Source: Polaromonas sp. (GTDB lineage Bacteria > Pseudomonadota > Gammaproteobacteria > Burkholderiales > Burkholderiaceae_C). From it: 60,090 nucleotides of DNA. Where the stretch lies: contig NZ_JAUYEY010000008.1 of NCBI RefSeq assembly GCF_030689685.1, forward strand, positions 1 to 60,090, written 5' to 3'. The position numbers and the translations under genes are program-made. Under the pieces are notes generated by a model. That model was given only the letters and a program-made list of their open reading frames with translations. It had not been told where the DNA came from and searched no databases. This document shows positions 42,802 through 51,996 of this stretch, piece by piece; the first letter of the stretch is position 1, and each line of letters begins with the position of its first letter.

Positions 42802-44420
42802 ATCCACCCGCTCCCTCGGTACAAACCGACCGTTTTGTGCACGACCGCCTGCCGCCGGCGGACCAGTGGCCGCAAATGCGCTACGACCTGCCTGAGCTGG
42901 TGATTGACGCGCAGGCCAATCTGGTCGATGTGCTGTTTGAGCGTGTCGAGAAAAACGGTTTGTCAGAAAGGCCTTTCCTGCGCTCCGACAGGACCACCTT
43001 GAGTTATGTCGATGCGCATGCGCGTGTCAAACGCATTGCCCAGGTGCTGACCGACGACCTGAAGCTGGTGCCCGGCAACCGCGTGTTGCTGCGCGGTGGC
43101 AACACCATCGGCATGGCGCTGGCCTGGCTGGGCGTCGTCAAGGCCGGCCTGGTGGCAGTGGCTACCATGCCGCTGTTGCGCGCCAAGGAGCTTGGCGAGG
43201 TCCTCACCAAATCGCAGGCCACGGTTGCGCTTTGCGACGCCGGCCTGCTGGCCGAGCTGCAGACAGCACAAGTACTGAACCCGGTGCTGGCGCATATCGT
43301 GCCGTTCAACATCAACGCGGCTGGTTCGCTGGCCGTGCTGGCCGCCGCGAAGGACGGCCAGTTCACGCCGTGCCGGACCTCGGCCGACGACATCGCGATG
43401 ATGGCCTTCACCTCGGGCACCACCGGCACACCCAAGGCGCCGGTGCATACCCACCGCGACGTGCTGGCCGCCTGTGAAGCCTGGCCGCGCCATGTGCTCA
43501 AGGCGACCCCGGAGGACATCGTGATGGGCTCACCGCCGCTGGCGTTCACCTTCGGCCTCGGTGGCATGCTGATCTTCCCGATGTGGGCGGGTGCGTCGGT
43601 GTATTTCCCCGGCATCGCCTACACGCCGGAAGCCATGGTCAAGCTGATCAACGAGGTCGGCGCCACCATCTGCTACACCGCGCCCACTTTTTACCGCCAG
43701 ATGGCGGCCTTCGCGAAACAGCATGGCGTGCCCACGTTGCGCACCTGCGTCAGTGCCGGTGAGGGCCTGCCCGACGCCACGCGCCAGCTCTGGAAAGATG
43801 CGACCGGTATCGAGATGACCGACGGCATAGGCGCGACCGAGATGTTCCATATCTTCATCTCCGCCGCGCCGACCGACGTGCGCCGCAGCGCCATCGGCAA
43901 GGTCGTACCCGGCTACACGGCCAGGGTGGTGGACGACGCGGGCCAGGAGGTGCCGCGCGGCACCATCGGCAAGCTGGCGGTCATCGGACCCACCGGTTGC
44001 CGCTACCTCGACGACGAACGCCAGGCGAACTACGTCAAGGACGGCTGGAACTACCCCGGCGATGCCTTTGTTCAGGACGACGACGGCTACTTTTTTTACC
44101 AGGCCCGCGCCGACGACATGATCATCACCTCGGGCTACAACGTCGGCGGGCCGGAGGTCGAAGACGCGCTGCTCAACCACCCGGCAGTCGCCGAGTGCGG
44201 TGTGATTGGCGTACCCGATGACGAGCGCGGCATGGTGGTCAAGGCCTTTGTCGTGCTCAAGGCCGGCCATGTCCCCGACCAAGCCATGAGCAAGCTGCTG
44301 CAGGACCACGTCAAGGCCACGCTGGCGCCTTTTAAGTACCCGCGTGCAGTGGAGTTCGTCGTCAGCCTGCCGCGCACGGAAACCGGCAAGCTGCAGCGTT
44401 TCAGGCTGCGCCAGCTATGA
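42798..44420 (+). CDS. Aryl-CoA ligase (2-aminobenzoate-CoA ligase / benzoate-CoA ligase family)
   Basis: This 540-residue adenylate-forming enzyme activates an aromatic acid with ATP and CoA. Motifs: [20 protein letters not shown] (near residue 200), [54 protein letters not shown], and the hinge and lysine in [16 protein letters not shown] and [23 protein letters not shown] is typical of the benzoate/2-aminobenzoate ligase group. Together with the fused enzyme it gives the first step of the pathway. Overlap with the previous and next genes is ATGA on both sides. Confidence 0.9.
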   Translation: MNPPAPSVQTDRFVHDRLPPADQWPQMRYDLPELVIDAQANLVDVLFERVEKNGLSERPFLRSDRTTLSYVDAHARVKRIAQVLTDDLKLVPGNRVLLRGGNTIGMALAWLGVVKAGLVAVATMPLLRAKELGEVLTKSQATVALCDAGLLAELQTAQVLNPVLAHIVPFNINAAGSLAVLAAAKDGQFTPCRTSADDIAMMAFTSGTTGTPKAPVHTHRDVLAACEAWPRHVLKATPEDIVMGSPPLAFTFGLGGMLIFPMWAGASVYFPGIAYTPEAMVKLINEVGATICYTAPTFYRQMAAFAKQHGVPTLRTCVSAGEGLPDATRQLWKDATGIEMTDGIGATEMFHIFISAAPTDVRRSAIGKVVPGYTARVVDDAGQEVPRGTIGKLAVIGPTGCRYLDDERQANYVKDGWNYPGDAFVQDDDGYFFYQARADDMIITSGYNVGGPEVEDALLNHPAVAECGVIGVPDDERGMVVKAFVVLKAGHVPDQAMSKLLQDHVKATLAPFKYPRAVEFVVSLPRTETGKLQRFRLRQL

Positions 44421-44872
44421 GCCAGACCCTGAACTTCACGGTGCGCAAGCAGATCCGGTTCCACCACTGTGACCCCGCCGGTATTGTGTTTTATCCGCAG
44501 TACTTTTACCTGCTGCACGAGACGCAGGAAGACTTCCTGGCGCACATCGGCCACCCGGAACATGCGCTGATTGCCTCAGGGCTGGGCGTGCCCATCGTGG
44601 ATCTGAAAACTGAATTCCTCGGTATGTGCCGTTATGGCGACGAGATCGATATCCGCCTGAGCCTGACCCGCATCGGCAACGCCAGCATCGGCATGCACTA
44701 TGAAATTCATAGCGCGCCACGCGCACCGGACATGGGCTCAGCACTGAAATTGATCGCAAACACGGTGGTGGTGTGTTCGGAAGTACCGAATGGCAAGGTG
44801 CTGCCCATCCCGGGCGGATTGCGCGCCGCGCTGCTGCCCTATCTAGAGACAACAAAGGAAGTCAAACCATGA
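44417..44872 (+). CDS. Acyl-CoA thioesterase (4-hydroxybenzoyl-CoA thioesterase family)
   Basis: This 151-residue hot-dog-fold protein has the active-site motif FHHCDPAGIVFYPQYFYLLH (His/Asp of the 4HBT type, near residue 17), then VPIVDLKTEFLGMCRYGDEI and LTRIGNASIGMHYEI. It would release free acid or CoA from dead-end aryl- or acyl-CoA in this pathway. ATGA overlaps with the ligase and the RidA gene show tight coupling. The start is fixed by the overlap. Confidence 0.9.
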   Translation: MSQTLNFTVRKQIRFHHCDPAGIVFYPQYFYLLHETQEDFLAHIGHPEHALIASGLGVPIVDLKTEFLGMCRYGDEIDIRLSLTRIGNASIGMHYEIHSAPRAPDMGSALKLIANTVVVCSEVPNGKVLPIPGGLRAALLPYLETTKEVKP

Positions 44873-45264
44873 TGAAACTGCTGCAACCGGCAGGCTGGGC
44901 CGAGCCCAAAGGTTATGCCAATGGCGTGATGGCCTGCGGAGCGATGCTTTTTGTGGGGGGGCAGATCGGCTGGAACGCGCAACAGCAGTTTGAAAGCGAC
45001 GACTTCATCGCCCAGACGCGCCAGGCGCTGCAAAACATCCTGGCGGTGCTGCAGGCCGGCGGCGCGGGGCCCGAACACATGGTCCGCATGACCTGGTATG
45101 TGGTGGACCGCGTTGAGTACATCGCGCGACTGAAAGAGCTCGGTGGGGCCTACCGGGAGGTCATGGGCAAGAATTTTCCGGCCATGACCTGTGTGGAAGT
45201 TTCGGCCCTGGTCGAGGAGCGGGCACGCATCGAAATCGAAGTCACGGCCGTTCTGCCCGACTGA
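44869..45264 (+). CDS. RidA family protein (enamine/imine deaminase)
   Basis: This 131-residue protein starts at ATG 44869 or the next codon. YANGVMACGAMLFVGGQIGW, QTRQALQNILAVLQAGGAGP and EERARIEIEVTAVLPD are the RidA/YjgF trimer-family elements, including the conserved Arg that orients enamine/imine substrates. RidA proteins speed the hydrolysis of enamines to ketones and ammonia. In this operon it could deaminate an amino-cyclohexene CoA product, which would favour 2-aminobenzoate over salicylate as the substrate (inference). It is the last gene of the coupled run. Confidence 0.9.
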   Translation: MMKLLQPAGWAEPKGYANGVMACGAMLFVGGQIGWNAQQQFESDDFIAQTRQALQNILAVLQAGGAGPEHMVRMTWYVVDRVEYIARLKELGGAYREVMGKNFPAMTCVEVSALVEERARIEIEVTAVLPD

Positions 45265-45510
45265 CAAAAGGTCGAAGGTCAATCGCCCCAACCACCTCAG
45301 CCATTGGGCGTCTGGCGGCCCGTGCAAACTCCGCGACCGGCGGCGCTTTTCTGGCATAAGATGGTTTCCGCAACCGGAAAATTCCATAAAATTTCACTGA
45401 GCACTGGCCCCGGCAATCATCCGGACAGCCATCAACCCAGACCATTTTGGAGATTGCTGTGACCCTATTCCAACCGCCTCTTGCGCGCACTCTCTTCACC
45501 GGATGTTTCC

Positions 45511-46470
45511 ATGAGTGAGCCGGTGCCTGGCTTCAGACAGATCGCGCCTGAACCCGAATACGGGCTTGCACAAGCCCAGCGCAGAATGCAGCAGCAGTTG
45601 ATGGACGCCACCGGGGTTGCCCAGTCGGTGTTCAACCTCGCGAAACAGGAGCTGAGCTGGAACACCCGCGCTTACCAGATGTTCGGCGTGAGTCCCGTCG
45701 GTGCATCGGTCACTTTGGACTTCGCGATGGGGCTGATTTATCCGGATGATCTCGAGTTGCTGATCAGGGCGCGGGAGCAACTGCGCATGGGTCCAGGCGC
45801 TATCGAGCTCGACTACCGCCTCATCCGGCCCGATGGTGAGTTGCTGGAAGTTCACTCATTGCTGTTTTCTGAAGTCGACGGCCAGGGACGGCCCCTTGTG
45901 TTTGTCGAACTGAGCCTGGACGTCACCGAGCGCAAGCGCGTGGAAAACGCGCTGATCCAGTCTGCCAGGCTGTGCCGGGTGCTTGACCATGTATCGACGG
46001 ACGTCTACTGGGAACAGGCCAGTGACTTCACCGATACCCGCCCCGGCCCCATTGCGCCGGTCCAAGTGTCCGCAGACGGTCTCCAGCGAAAAATGCGCGT
46101 GCTGTATGTTGAAGACAATATGTACAACCTGATGCTGTTCGACGACGTGATGCGAACCCGCGACGATGTCGAGATGCGCATGGCTCAAAACGGTGCCCAG
46201 GGCTTTGAAGTCGCCAGCACCTGGCAGCCCGATGTGTTGGTCCTGGACGGCCGCCTGCCGGACACCCACGGCATTGATCTGCTCAAGCGCATGCGTGCTA
46301 TTGCCGGTCTCGAAGAAACGCCGGCTTTCATGTGTTCGGCAGATACCCTGCCCGAACACAAAATACTTGCCGAGCAAGCCGGTTTTACCGGCTACTGGAC
46401 CAAACCGGTGGATTTTGACAAGGTGTTTGACGAACTCGACCGCGTGGCCGCCAGCAATACTTTGCGCTGA
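45511..46470 (+). CDS. PAS-receiver two-domain signalling protein
   Basis: This 319-residue protein is counted from ATG 45511 (an upstream TTG at 45481 is possible). Residues ~30-145 form a PAS fold (LAKQELSWNTRAYQMFGVSP, ELDYRLIRPDGELLEVHSLL, ELSLDVTERKRVENAL). Residues 192-315 are a receiver: VLYVEDNMYN, phospho-accepting Asp246 in VLDGRLPDTHG, CSADTLPEH and GYWTKPVDF. The kinase domains that normally separate PAS and receiver in hybrid kinases are absent. It may be a stripped-down hybrid kinase. An upstream dyad near 45362-45378 (TTTCCGCAACCGGAAA) may be regulatory. Confidence 0.82.
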   Translation: MSEPVPGFRQIAPEPEYGLAQAQRRMQQQLMDATGVAQSVFNLAKQELSWNTRAYQMFGVSPVGASVTLDFAMGLIYPDDLELLIRAREQLRMGPGAIELDYRLIRPDGELLEVHSLLFSEVDGQGRPLVFVELSLDVTERKRVENALIQSARLCRVLDHVSTDVYWEQASDFTDTRPGPIAPVQVSADGLQRKMRVLYVEDNMYNLMLFDDVMRTRDDVEMRMAQNGAQGFEVASTWQPDVLVLDGRLPDTHGIDLLKRMRAIAGLEETPAFMCSADTLPEHKILAEQAGFTGYWTKPVDFDKVFDELDRVAASNTLR

Positions 46471-46550
46471 GCCTATAGCTGGTCTCGGGCCAGCGACCAA
46501 GTCACGATTTACGCACCACGCGGTGCCTTTATTCAGGCACCAAGGCGTGC

Positions 46551-48680
46551 TTACTGCCCCGCCGCCAAGGGAGCTGCAGAGCTCTCTCGAACAATCAGCC
46601 AGCGCTCACCCACTTTCATCCATTGCAAGGTTTTGGTGACAATGTCCCGGTAATTGGCTGCGCCATAGGTTTGCTTGAAAAGCATCGTTGCATTCGCGGC
46701 GTCCGTCAGAGTAACGGTCAAGTCGGCAATCTCAAGGGAAATATCGGCCGCACGACTCAAAGCCGCTTTGCGTTTTTCCCTCCAGGCGTCCTGTCCATCG
46801 CCCGTCGAAGGCACGAAATTCGGTGCATAAAACCCAAGGTAGGTGTCCACATCCCGTTTGATCCATGCGGCACGCCAGTTCTGCAGTGTCTGCCTAAGCT
46901 CGCTGTAATTGACGTCGTTCGATGACGAAGCTGCGGTGGGCGGGGGCACGGCTTTGGGTGGGGCCGGCGCCACCAACGGTGTCCCTCTGCCGGCTGGAAC
47001 CCTGGGTGTCACCTGCGTTGAGGCCGGCGCGACGGGCGTCACTGAAGCCGCAGCGCCAGCCGGCCTTGCACCCGATACGGCGGGCGCAATGGGGGTCATC
47101 ACCTCTTGCATGGCCCGCTCTCTCGCATTGAGCAAGGCCGTCTGTTTCTGCAGGTCTGCGGCCCGCCCAAGCAGGGCAGCCTTGTCTACCACATAGACGA
47201 TCACGGGCTCGGGAGGGCAACTCCGCGCGGCGTCTTCGCCTTCGTCCCACTGCGCCAGACCGGGAACCGGACCCGTTTCTATTTTGGACAGCTCCAGCGC
47301 GCTCAGCAGCGTGCCCAGCCCGGCATGGGTTCTGACATAGGCAATATTCAGGTCATGCTCGGCATTCGCCTCGGCGCGCCGGGCTTGATACAGCTCGTTT
47401 TCGGTGTCGAGCAAGTCCAGCAAAGTACGCTGCCCGATGTCAAATTGCAGTCGGTAAGCGTTTCTCGCCTTCTCAACGGACACTTTGTTTTGACTGATGT
47501 AGATGAGTTGCTCGGTGAGCTTGCGAACATCGTTGTAAGCGATCAACAAGGTCTGCCGGATGTCGCGGCAGGTCTTGTCGCGCAGGTCTTTCGCGATATT
47601 GAGCTGCTCGGCAAACTGGCGCTCGCGGGCACGGTCGCTAAAGCCGTTGAAGAGGTTCCAGCTCATCACCACTTCCGCCACATTGGTCTCTGAAGTCCCC
47701 GTAGTACCGCTGAGGTTGTTTCCCCGGTCGCGACGCAAACGCAGGTCAACACGCGGCTGGTAAGCGCCTTGCCGAGAAGCCAGCGCAGCATCAGAGGCGC
47801 GCACGTTTTCAATCGACGCGCGCAAGGCGCCGTTGCGCCGTTGCGCCTCCCGCACAGCACTGGTCGCGTCAACCGGAATATTCAGCGTCAACTGTGTCGG
47901 CAAAAGCAATTCGACGGGGGGAACTTGCCCGACGATACGCTGGAAGCGCGCGGACGCATCATGCAAATTGGCGGTTTCGGTCAAGAGGTTGGCCTCGGCC
48001 AATGCCAGACGCGCACCAATCTGCTCCAAATCGACTGCACGCGCTATCTTGGCTTTGACCCTGCGTTCCGTCTGCTCGAATACGGAGCGATGCTGGACAA
48101 AATTCTCCTCGGCCAAAGCCACGAGATCCCGAAAACGCAAGACATCGTAGAAAGCACGCCCTACCTCCAGCGCCACACTTTCAGAGGTGTCAAAAAACTC
48201 AAACAGGCGTACCAGGCGGGCATGGTCCAGTCGCTTGATTTCGTTGCGCGCGGCAAAACCGTCGTACAACACTTGGGTGATGGTCAGCGACGAAGAGGTT
48301 CTGTCGTAACGCGAACGAACTGTGGCGTCACTACGCCGCTCAGCACCAACGCCGGCCAGAAGATCGACTCGGGGCAACAGGGCACCCGCGCCGACATCGC
48401 GCTCATTGTCAGCCGCCTTGAGCGTGTGCCAGCGTGCCAACACCTCCGGGTTGTTCAAAACGGCTTTTTGCGCTGCCTCCTTGAGCGTCAGCGGTTTTTG
48501 GTCCTGCGCACGCGCAAAGTCAGGCAAACCCAGCGTCAAAGCACCAGCCGCCATGCCAGCCCACACGAAAGTCGCCATCCCCCCAAACCGCCCCTTGAGG
48601 CGGTCATGGCCAGGTCGGCACACGAGCGACGTATCGGTCACCGCCATGTCTGGTTGAAAGATCGGCTGAGACCAGCTCAT
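46551..48680 (-). CDS. TolC-family type I secretion outer membrane protein with C-terminal NTF2-like domain
   Basis: This protein of about 709 residues has an uncertain start (GTG 48692, ATG 48680, 48647 or 48578); the signal core is ATFVWAGMAAGALTLGLP. Residues ~65-470 are the TolC/AggA fold: LTLKEAAQKAVLNNPEVLAR, LTITQVLYDGFAARNEIKRL, and second-repeat VVMSWNLFNGFSDRARE and FDIGQRTLLDLLDTENELYQ. Then comes an Ala/Pro-rich linker and, in the last ~120 residues, an NTF2/SnoaL-like domain (LRQTLQNWRAAWIKRDVDTY, WMKVGERWLIVRE). Normal TolC proteins stop near 450 residues. It is divergent from lapG and is the likely export pore for the adhesin (LapE role). Confidence 0.87.
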   Translation of the reverse strand: MSWSQPIFQPDMAVTDTSLVCRPGHDRLKGRFGGMATFVWAGMAAGALTLGLPDFARAQDQKPLTLKEAAQKAVLNNPEVLARWHTLKAADNERDVGAGALLPRVDLLAGVGAERRSDATVRSRYDRTSSSLTITQVLYDGFAARNEIKRLDHARLVRLFEFFDTSESVALEVGRAFYDVLRFRDLVALAEENFVQHRSVFEQTERRVKAKIARAVDLEQIGARLALAEANLLTETANLHDASARFQRIVGQVPPVELLLPTQLTLNIPVDATSAVREAQRRNGALRASIENVRASDAALASRQGAYQPRVDLRLRRDRGNNLSGTTGTSETNVAEVVMSWNLFNGFSDRARERQFAEQLNIAKDLRDKTCRDIRQTLLIAYNDVRKLTEQLIYISQNKVSVEKARNAYRLQFDIGQRTLLDLLDTENELYQARRAEANAEHDLNIAYVRTHAGLGTLLSALELSKIETGPVPGLAQWDEGEDAARSCPPEPVIVYVVDKAALLGRAADLQKQTALLNARERAMQEVMTPIAPAVSGARPAGAAASVTPVAPASTQVTPRVPAGRGTPLVAPAPPKAVPPPTAASSSNDVNYSELRQTLQNWRAAWIKRDVDTYLGFYAPNFVPSTGDGQDAWREKRKAALSRAADISLEIADLTVTLTDAANATMLFKQTYGAANYRDIVTKTLQWMKVGERWLIVRESSAAPLAAGQ

Positions 48681-48969
48681 GCAAGCAACCACTTCGCCGT
48701 TACACTGGCGAAAAAAGAAGATTTAGCCCGGCCAGGAGACACCGGAATTCGCAGGACAAGGCGATCAACTGGCTTTTCTTGCATTGCTTGCTCTCACTGT
48801 TTCCTGCGGTAAGCAACCACTCCGGACAACGCCAATGCGTTGTTGTTAACTCGGAATATCGATGACCAAACATCATTCGAAATCAGGTTAACAAAACACG
48901 GTTAGTTACTGTTTTATATAGATATTTTCATGTTAACGCACGCTTTCTGGAAGTGCAATTAATATCCAG

Positions 48970-49665
48970 GTGAATTTCGCTGTTGGGGCAAAAACGACAC
49001 ACTTCAAGCATTTCCACAGAGTAGTACTGCTCGTATTGCTGCTCATCGTTGGGTCACTCCAGGTCGCTGCACTTGACTTTGACCGGATGCAAAACGTCCT
49101 TTCCCAGCGCTTTGGTGAGCCTGCGGCGGGGGCGTTCGTCGATTGGCAAAAGCTGCTGAAGCAGGGGGCTGAGCAGCCAGCGCCAGCCAAACTCAAGCTC
49201 GTCAATGATTTTTTCAACCGCCGCATCAAGTTTGATGAGGACCTCACGGTATGGGCTAAAAGCGACTACTGGGCGACCCCCATGGAAACTCTGGGTCGTG
49301 GGGCGGGTGATTGCGAGGACTTCGCCATCGCAAAGTATTTCACCCTTCTGCTGCTTGGCATTCCCAACGAAAAATTGCGCTTGGTCTATGTGCAGGCACG
49401 GATTGGCGGCATCAACAGCAGCATTACCCAGGCGCACATGGTTCTGGCCTTTTATCCCGTCGGGGATGCCGAACCCCTGATTCTCGACAACCTGATCAAC
49501 GGTATTCAGCTTGCTTCGCGCCGTCCGGACCTCTTGCCTGTTTTTAGCTTTAACAGTCAGGGGCTTTGGCAGGGGGCATCAGGCGCGCGGGGCGCGGGAG
49601 GGCCTGGCACCCTGTCGCGATGGCAGGAACTGTTGAGACGGGCGCGCGCCGAAGGTTTTGACTGA
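48970..49665 (+). CDS. lapG: LapG-type periplasmic cysteine protease
   Basis: This 231-residue transglutaminase-like cysteine protease begins at GTG 48970, with an N-terminal hydrophobic signal (RVVLLVLLLIVGSLQVAA). The catalytic triad is seen at C115 (GAGDCEDFAIAKY), H156 (TQAHMVLAF) and D173 (LILDNLI). LapG cuts the N-terminal retention part of large adhesins and so releases biofilm cells; LapD bound to c-di-GMP keeps it inactive. The lapD gene follows 47 bases later. The upstream gap (48700-48969) is AT-rich and holds two GTTAAC sites. Confidence 0.92.
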   Translation: MNFAVGAKTTHFKHFHRVVLLVLLLIVGSLQVAALDFDRMQNVLSQRFGEPAAGAFVDWQKLLKQGAEQPAPAKLKLVNDFFNRRIKFDEDLTVWAKSDYWATPMETLGRGAGDCEDFAIAKYFTLLLLGIPNEKLRLVYVQARIGGINSSITQAHMVLAFYPVGDAEPLILDNLINGIQLASRRPDLLPVFSFNSQGLWQGASGARGAGGPGTLSRWQELLRRARAEGFD

Positions 49666-49712
49666 ACTCATCTAGAAAACGCTATAAAGAACTGTTCCGA
49701 GGGGAATTTTCC

Positions 49713-51629
49713 ATGTCGATGTACCGCCAAATGTGGCTTGCAATCATTCTCAGTACCTTGCTGGCACTGATGGGCGGCTTGCTGGCTTCCACGCTGAATG
49801 CGCGAAGTTATCTGTCAGAGCAGCTCAATGCCAAAAACACAGACAATGCAACCGCTTTGGCGCTGGCGCTGAGCCAACAAAATGCCGATGCGGTAATGAT
49901 CGAGCTGGCTGTTTCGGCCTTGTTTGACAGTGGTCACTATGAGTTGATACGTGTTGTGGACCCTCTTGGCAAAACCATCGTGGAGCGGGTTGCACCGGCG
50001 AATGGGCAGTTTGTGCCTGACTGGTTTGTCAAGGCTTTGCCCCTGAGGGCCACCCCTGGCCAGGCACAAATCAGCAATGGCTGGAACCAGTTGGGCACAC
50101 TGACAGTCGTCAGTGCCAGCCGCTTTGCGTACCAGTCCTTGTGGAAAAGCGTCCTGCAACTGACGCTTGCGCTGGGGCTTTCCGGCTTCGTGGGCGGCTA
50201 CTTGGGAACACTGATTTTGCGGCGGCTGCGAGAACCCTTGCAACGGGTCATCAATCAGGCCAGCGCCATCAGCGAGCGCCGCTTTGTGTCGATAGACCTG
50301 CCGGACGTGCCCGAGCTCAGGCAGCTTGCCTTGGCCATGAACAGCACCGTCAGTCGGCTCAAAGACATGTTCGCGGAGGAAGCGCAGCGACTGGAAGTCC
50401 TGCGAGTCACCGCCAACTACGACCCGCTGACAGGTTTGCCCAATCGAACCTTCTTTCTGGTTCAATTGCTGGACTTGCTGGACAGCGAAGAGGCTGCGGG
50501 CGGTCACTTGCTTTTGGTGCGCCTCGCAGGTTTTTCCGAACTCAACCAACTGCTTGGCCTGCCGGCCACCAACCAGCTGCTAAAAGCAATTGCAGAGGTT
50601 CTGCATCAACAGCAGATTCAAACCCACGGTGTGGCTGCACGTATAGGAGACTCTGATTTTGTGCTGTTGCTGCCGAGCCCAAGCAATGCGCATGAAGCTG
50701 CCAAAGACCTGATGCACGCTTTGGCCGAAGCCAGCGCCCCGTTCACCGGCACCGCGCCAGTGGCTCATATCGGAATTGGAAAACTGAAGCGTGGACAAGA
50801 CATTGCCAACTTGTTGGCACAGGCGGCAAGCGCGCTGGCCATGGCCGAGGCACAGGGCACCAACGCCATCCGGGAAAGCAGTGGCATCGACGACGGGAAC
50901 ATGAGCAGCAGCGCAGAAGAAACTGCGCAATTGATCGGACGGGCTCTGGAGCAAGGCCGAGTACGGCTGGCATCGTTTCCGGTGCTTGATTTCACAGGAA
51001 AGCTGGTGCATCGCGAATGTCCGCTGGAAGTGATGCTCGACGAAGCAGACGGATGGCAACCCATCAACCGCTTTCTGCAACTGGCCGAGCACTTCCAGCT
51101 CACACCATTGATTGATCTAACCACACTCAACCTGGGGCTGGAAGAGTTGCATAAGAACCCCAGCCTGCCCGGTGTGGCGATCAGCTTGTCGGCTCCCTCC
51201 TTGCGCGAAGACAGCTTCCGGCTGCGCCTGCTGGAATTGATCAGAAAAACCCCAGGCCTGGCCGCTCGTCTCTGGCTGGAAGTGCCGGAGGCTGATGTGC
51301 TGAAACACACGCTCATTCTCCCGGTTTTCATAGCGGATGTGAAAAAAACCGGTAGTCGCATCGGACTGACCCAATTTGGCCGTCACTTTAGCCACTCGGA
51401 TACCTTGCACGACTTCGGCCTCGACTTCCTGAAAGTCGACTCCAGTTTCATCCGGGGATTGCAATACAGCACGGACAATCAGACCTTTCTCAAAGGCCTG
51501 GCGTCCGTCGCGCACAAAATGGACATACAGGTCTTCGGTGAAGGTGTGATTGACCGTGCTGAGCTGGCCGCACTGGACGCTGCCGGTTTTGACGGTGTGG
51601 CCGGGCCTGCTGTCAAGGAAACCGACTGA
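49713..51629 (+). CDS. lapD: LapD-type c-di-GMP receptor (periplasmic-HAMP-GGDEF-EAL)
   Basis: This 638-residue inner-membrane protein has TM1 about residues 7-27, a periplasmic domain to about 145 with DSGHYELIRVVDPLGKTIVE, TM2 about 150-172, HAMP (LRRLREPLQRVINQASAISE), then a GGDEF-like domain where the signature reads RIGDSDF, and an EAL-like domain where the start of the signature reads HRECPLEVML. Both enzymatic motifs are degenerate, as in LapD, which senses c-di-GMP and binds LapG through the periplasmic part. NYDPLTGLPNR is kept. The pair with lapG completes an inside-out signalling unit. Confidence 0.9.
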   Translation: MSMYRQMWLAIILSTLLALMGGLLASTLNARSYLSEQLNAKNTDNATALALALSQQNADAVMIELAVSALFDSGHYELIRVVDPLGKTIVERVAPANGQFVPDWFVKALPLRATPGQAQISNGWNQLGTLTVVSASRFAYQSLWKSVLQLTLALGLSGFVGGYLGTLILRRLREPLQRVINQASAISERRFVSIDLPDVPELRQLALAMNSTVSRLKDMFAEEAQRLEVLRVTANYDPLTGLPNRTFFLVQLLDLLDSEEAAGGHLLLVRLAGFSELNQLLGLPATNQLLKAIAEVLHQQQIQTHGVAARIGDSDFVLLLPSPSNAHEAAKDLMHALAEASAPFTGTAPVAHIGIGKLKRGQDIANLLAQAASALAMAEAQGTNAIRESSGIDDGNMSSSAEETAQLIGRALEQGRVRLASFPVLDFTGKLVHRECPLEVMLDEADGWQPINRFLQLAEHFQLTPLIDLTTLNLGLEELHKNPSLPGVAISLSAPSLREDSFRLRLLELIRKTPGLAARLWLEVPEADVLKHTLILPVFIADVKKTGSRIGLTQFGRHFSHSDTLHDFGLDFLKVDSSFIRGLQYSTDNQTFLKGLASVAHKMDIQVFGEGVIDRAELAALDAAGFDGVAGPAVKETD

Positions 51630-51714
51630 TGTTGAATTTGTGCAACAAACAACAGCTTGCCGAATAGGCCACAATAGCTACATCGGCTGTTATGGCCATT
51701 TCATGGAGTTCAAC

Positions 51715-51996
51715 ATGCTTACTCTCACCTCGGTAGAGGCCCAAAGCCGTTTTGGCGAGCTGATTGATCGTTCGCAGCGCGAACCGGTGCAAGTCACGCG
51801 GCGCGGCAGGCCGGTCGCTTATGTCATCTGTAACCAGGACATGCAGGCGCTGAGCGACTTGCGCACCCGCCGTGAAACGGCAAGCCGCTGGTATGCGGCG
51901 TATCGCGAGCAGCTGGTGCGTGAACAAGGCGTAAGCGCTGAAGCAGCCACCCTGAGCGATGGCGATGTGACCGAACTGGTCCATGAACTTCGATAG
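51715..51996 (+). CDS. Phd/YefM-type antitoxin
   Basis: This 93-residue protein starts at MLTLTSVEAQSRFGELIDRS with GGAG seven bases upstream; ATG 51703 is an alternative. QSRFGELIDRSQREPVQVTR and RGRPVAYVICNQDM are the DNA-binding Phd fold. The C-terminal half (from ALSDLRTRRETASRW) would wrap the toxin. It overlaps the toxin gene by 14 bases. It probably represses its own promoter. Confidence 0.88.
   Translation: MLTLTSVEAQSRFGELIDRSQREPVQVTRRGRPVAYVICNQDMQALSDLRTRRETASRWYAAYREQLVREQGVSAEAATLSDGDVTELVHELR

Noticed and set aside
49713..51629. Active diguanylate cyclase/phosphodiesterase
   Set aside because: GGDEF reads RIGDSDF and the EAL signature is degenerate, so a receptor role (LapD) fits better than enzyme activity.
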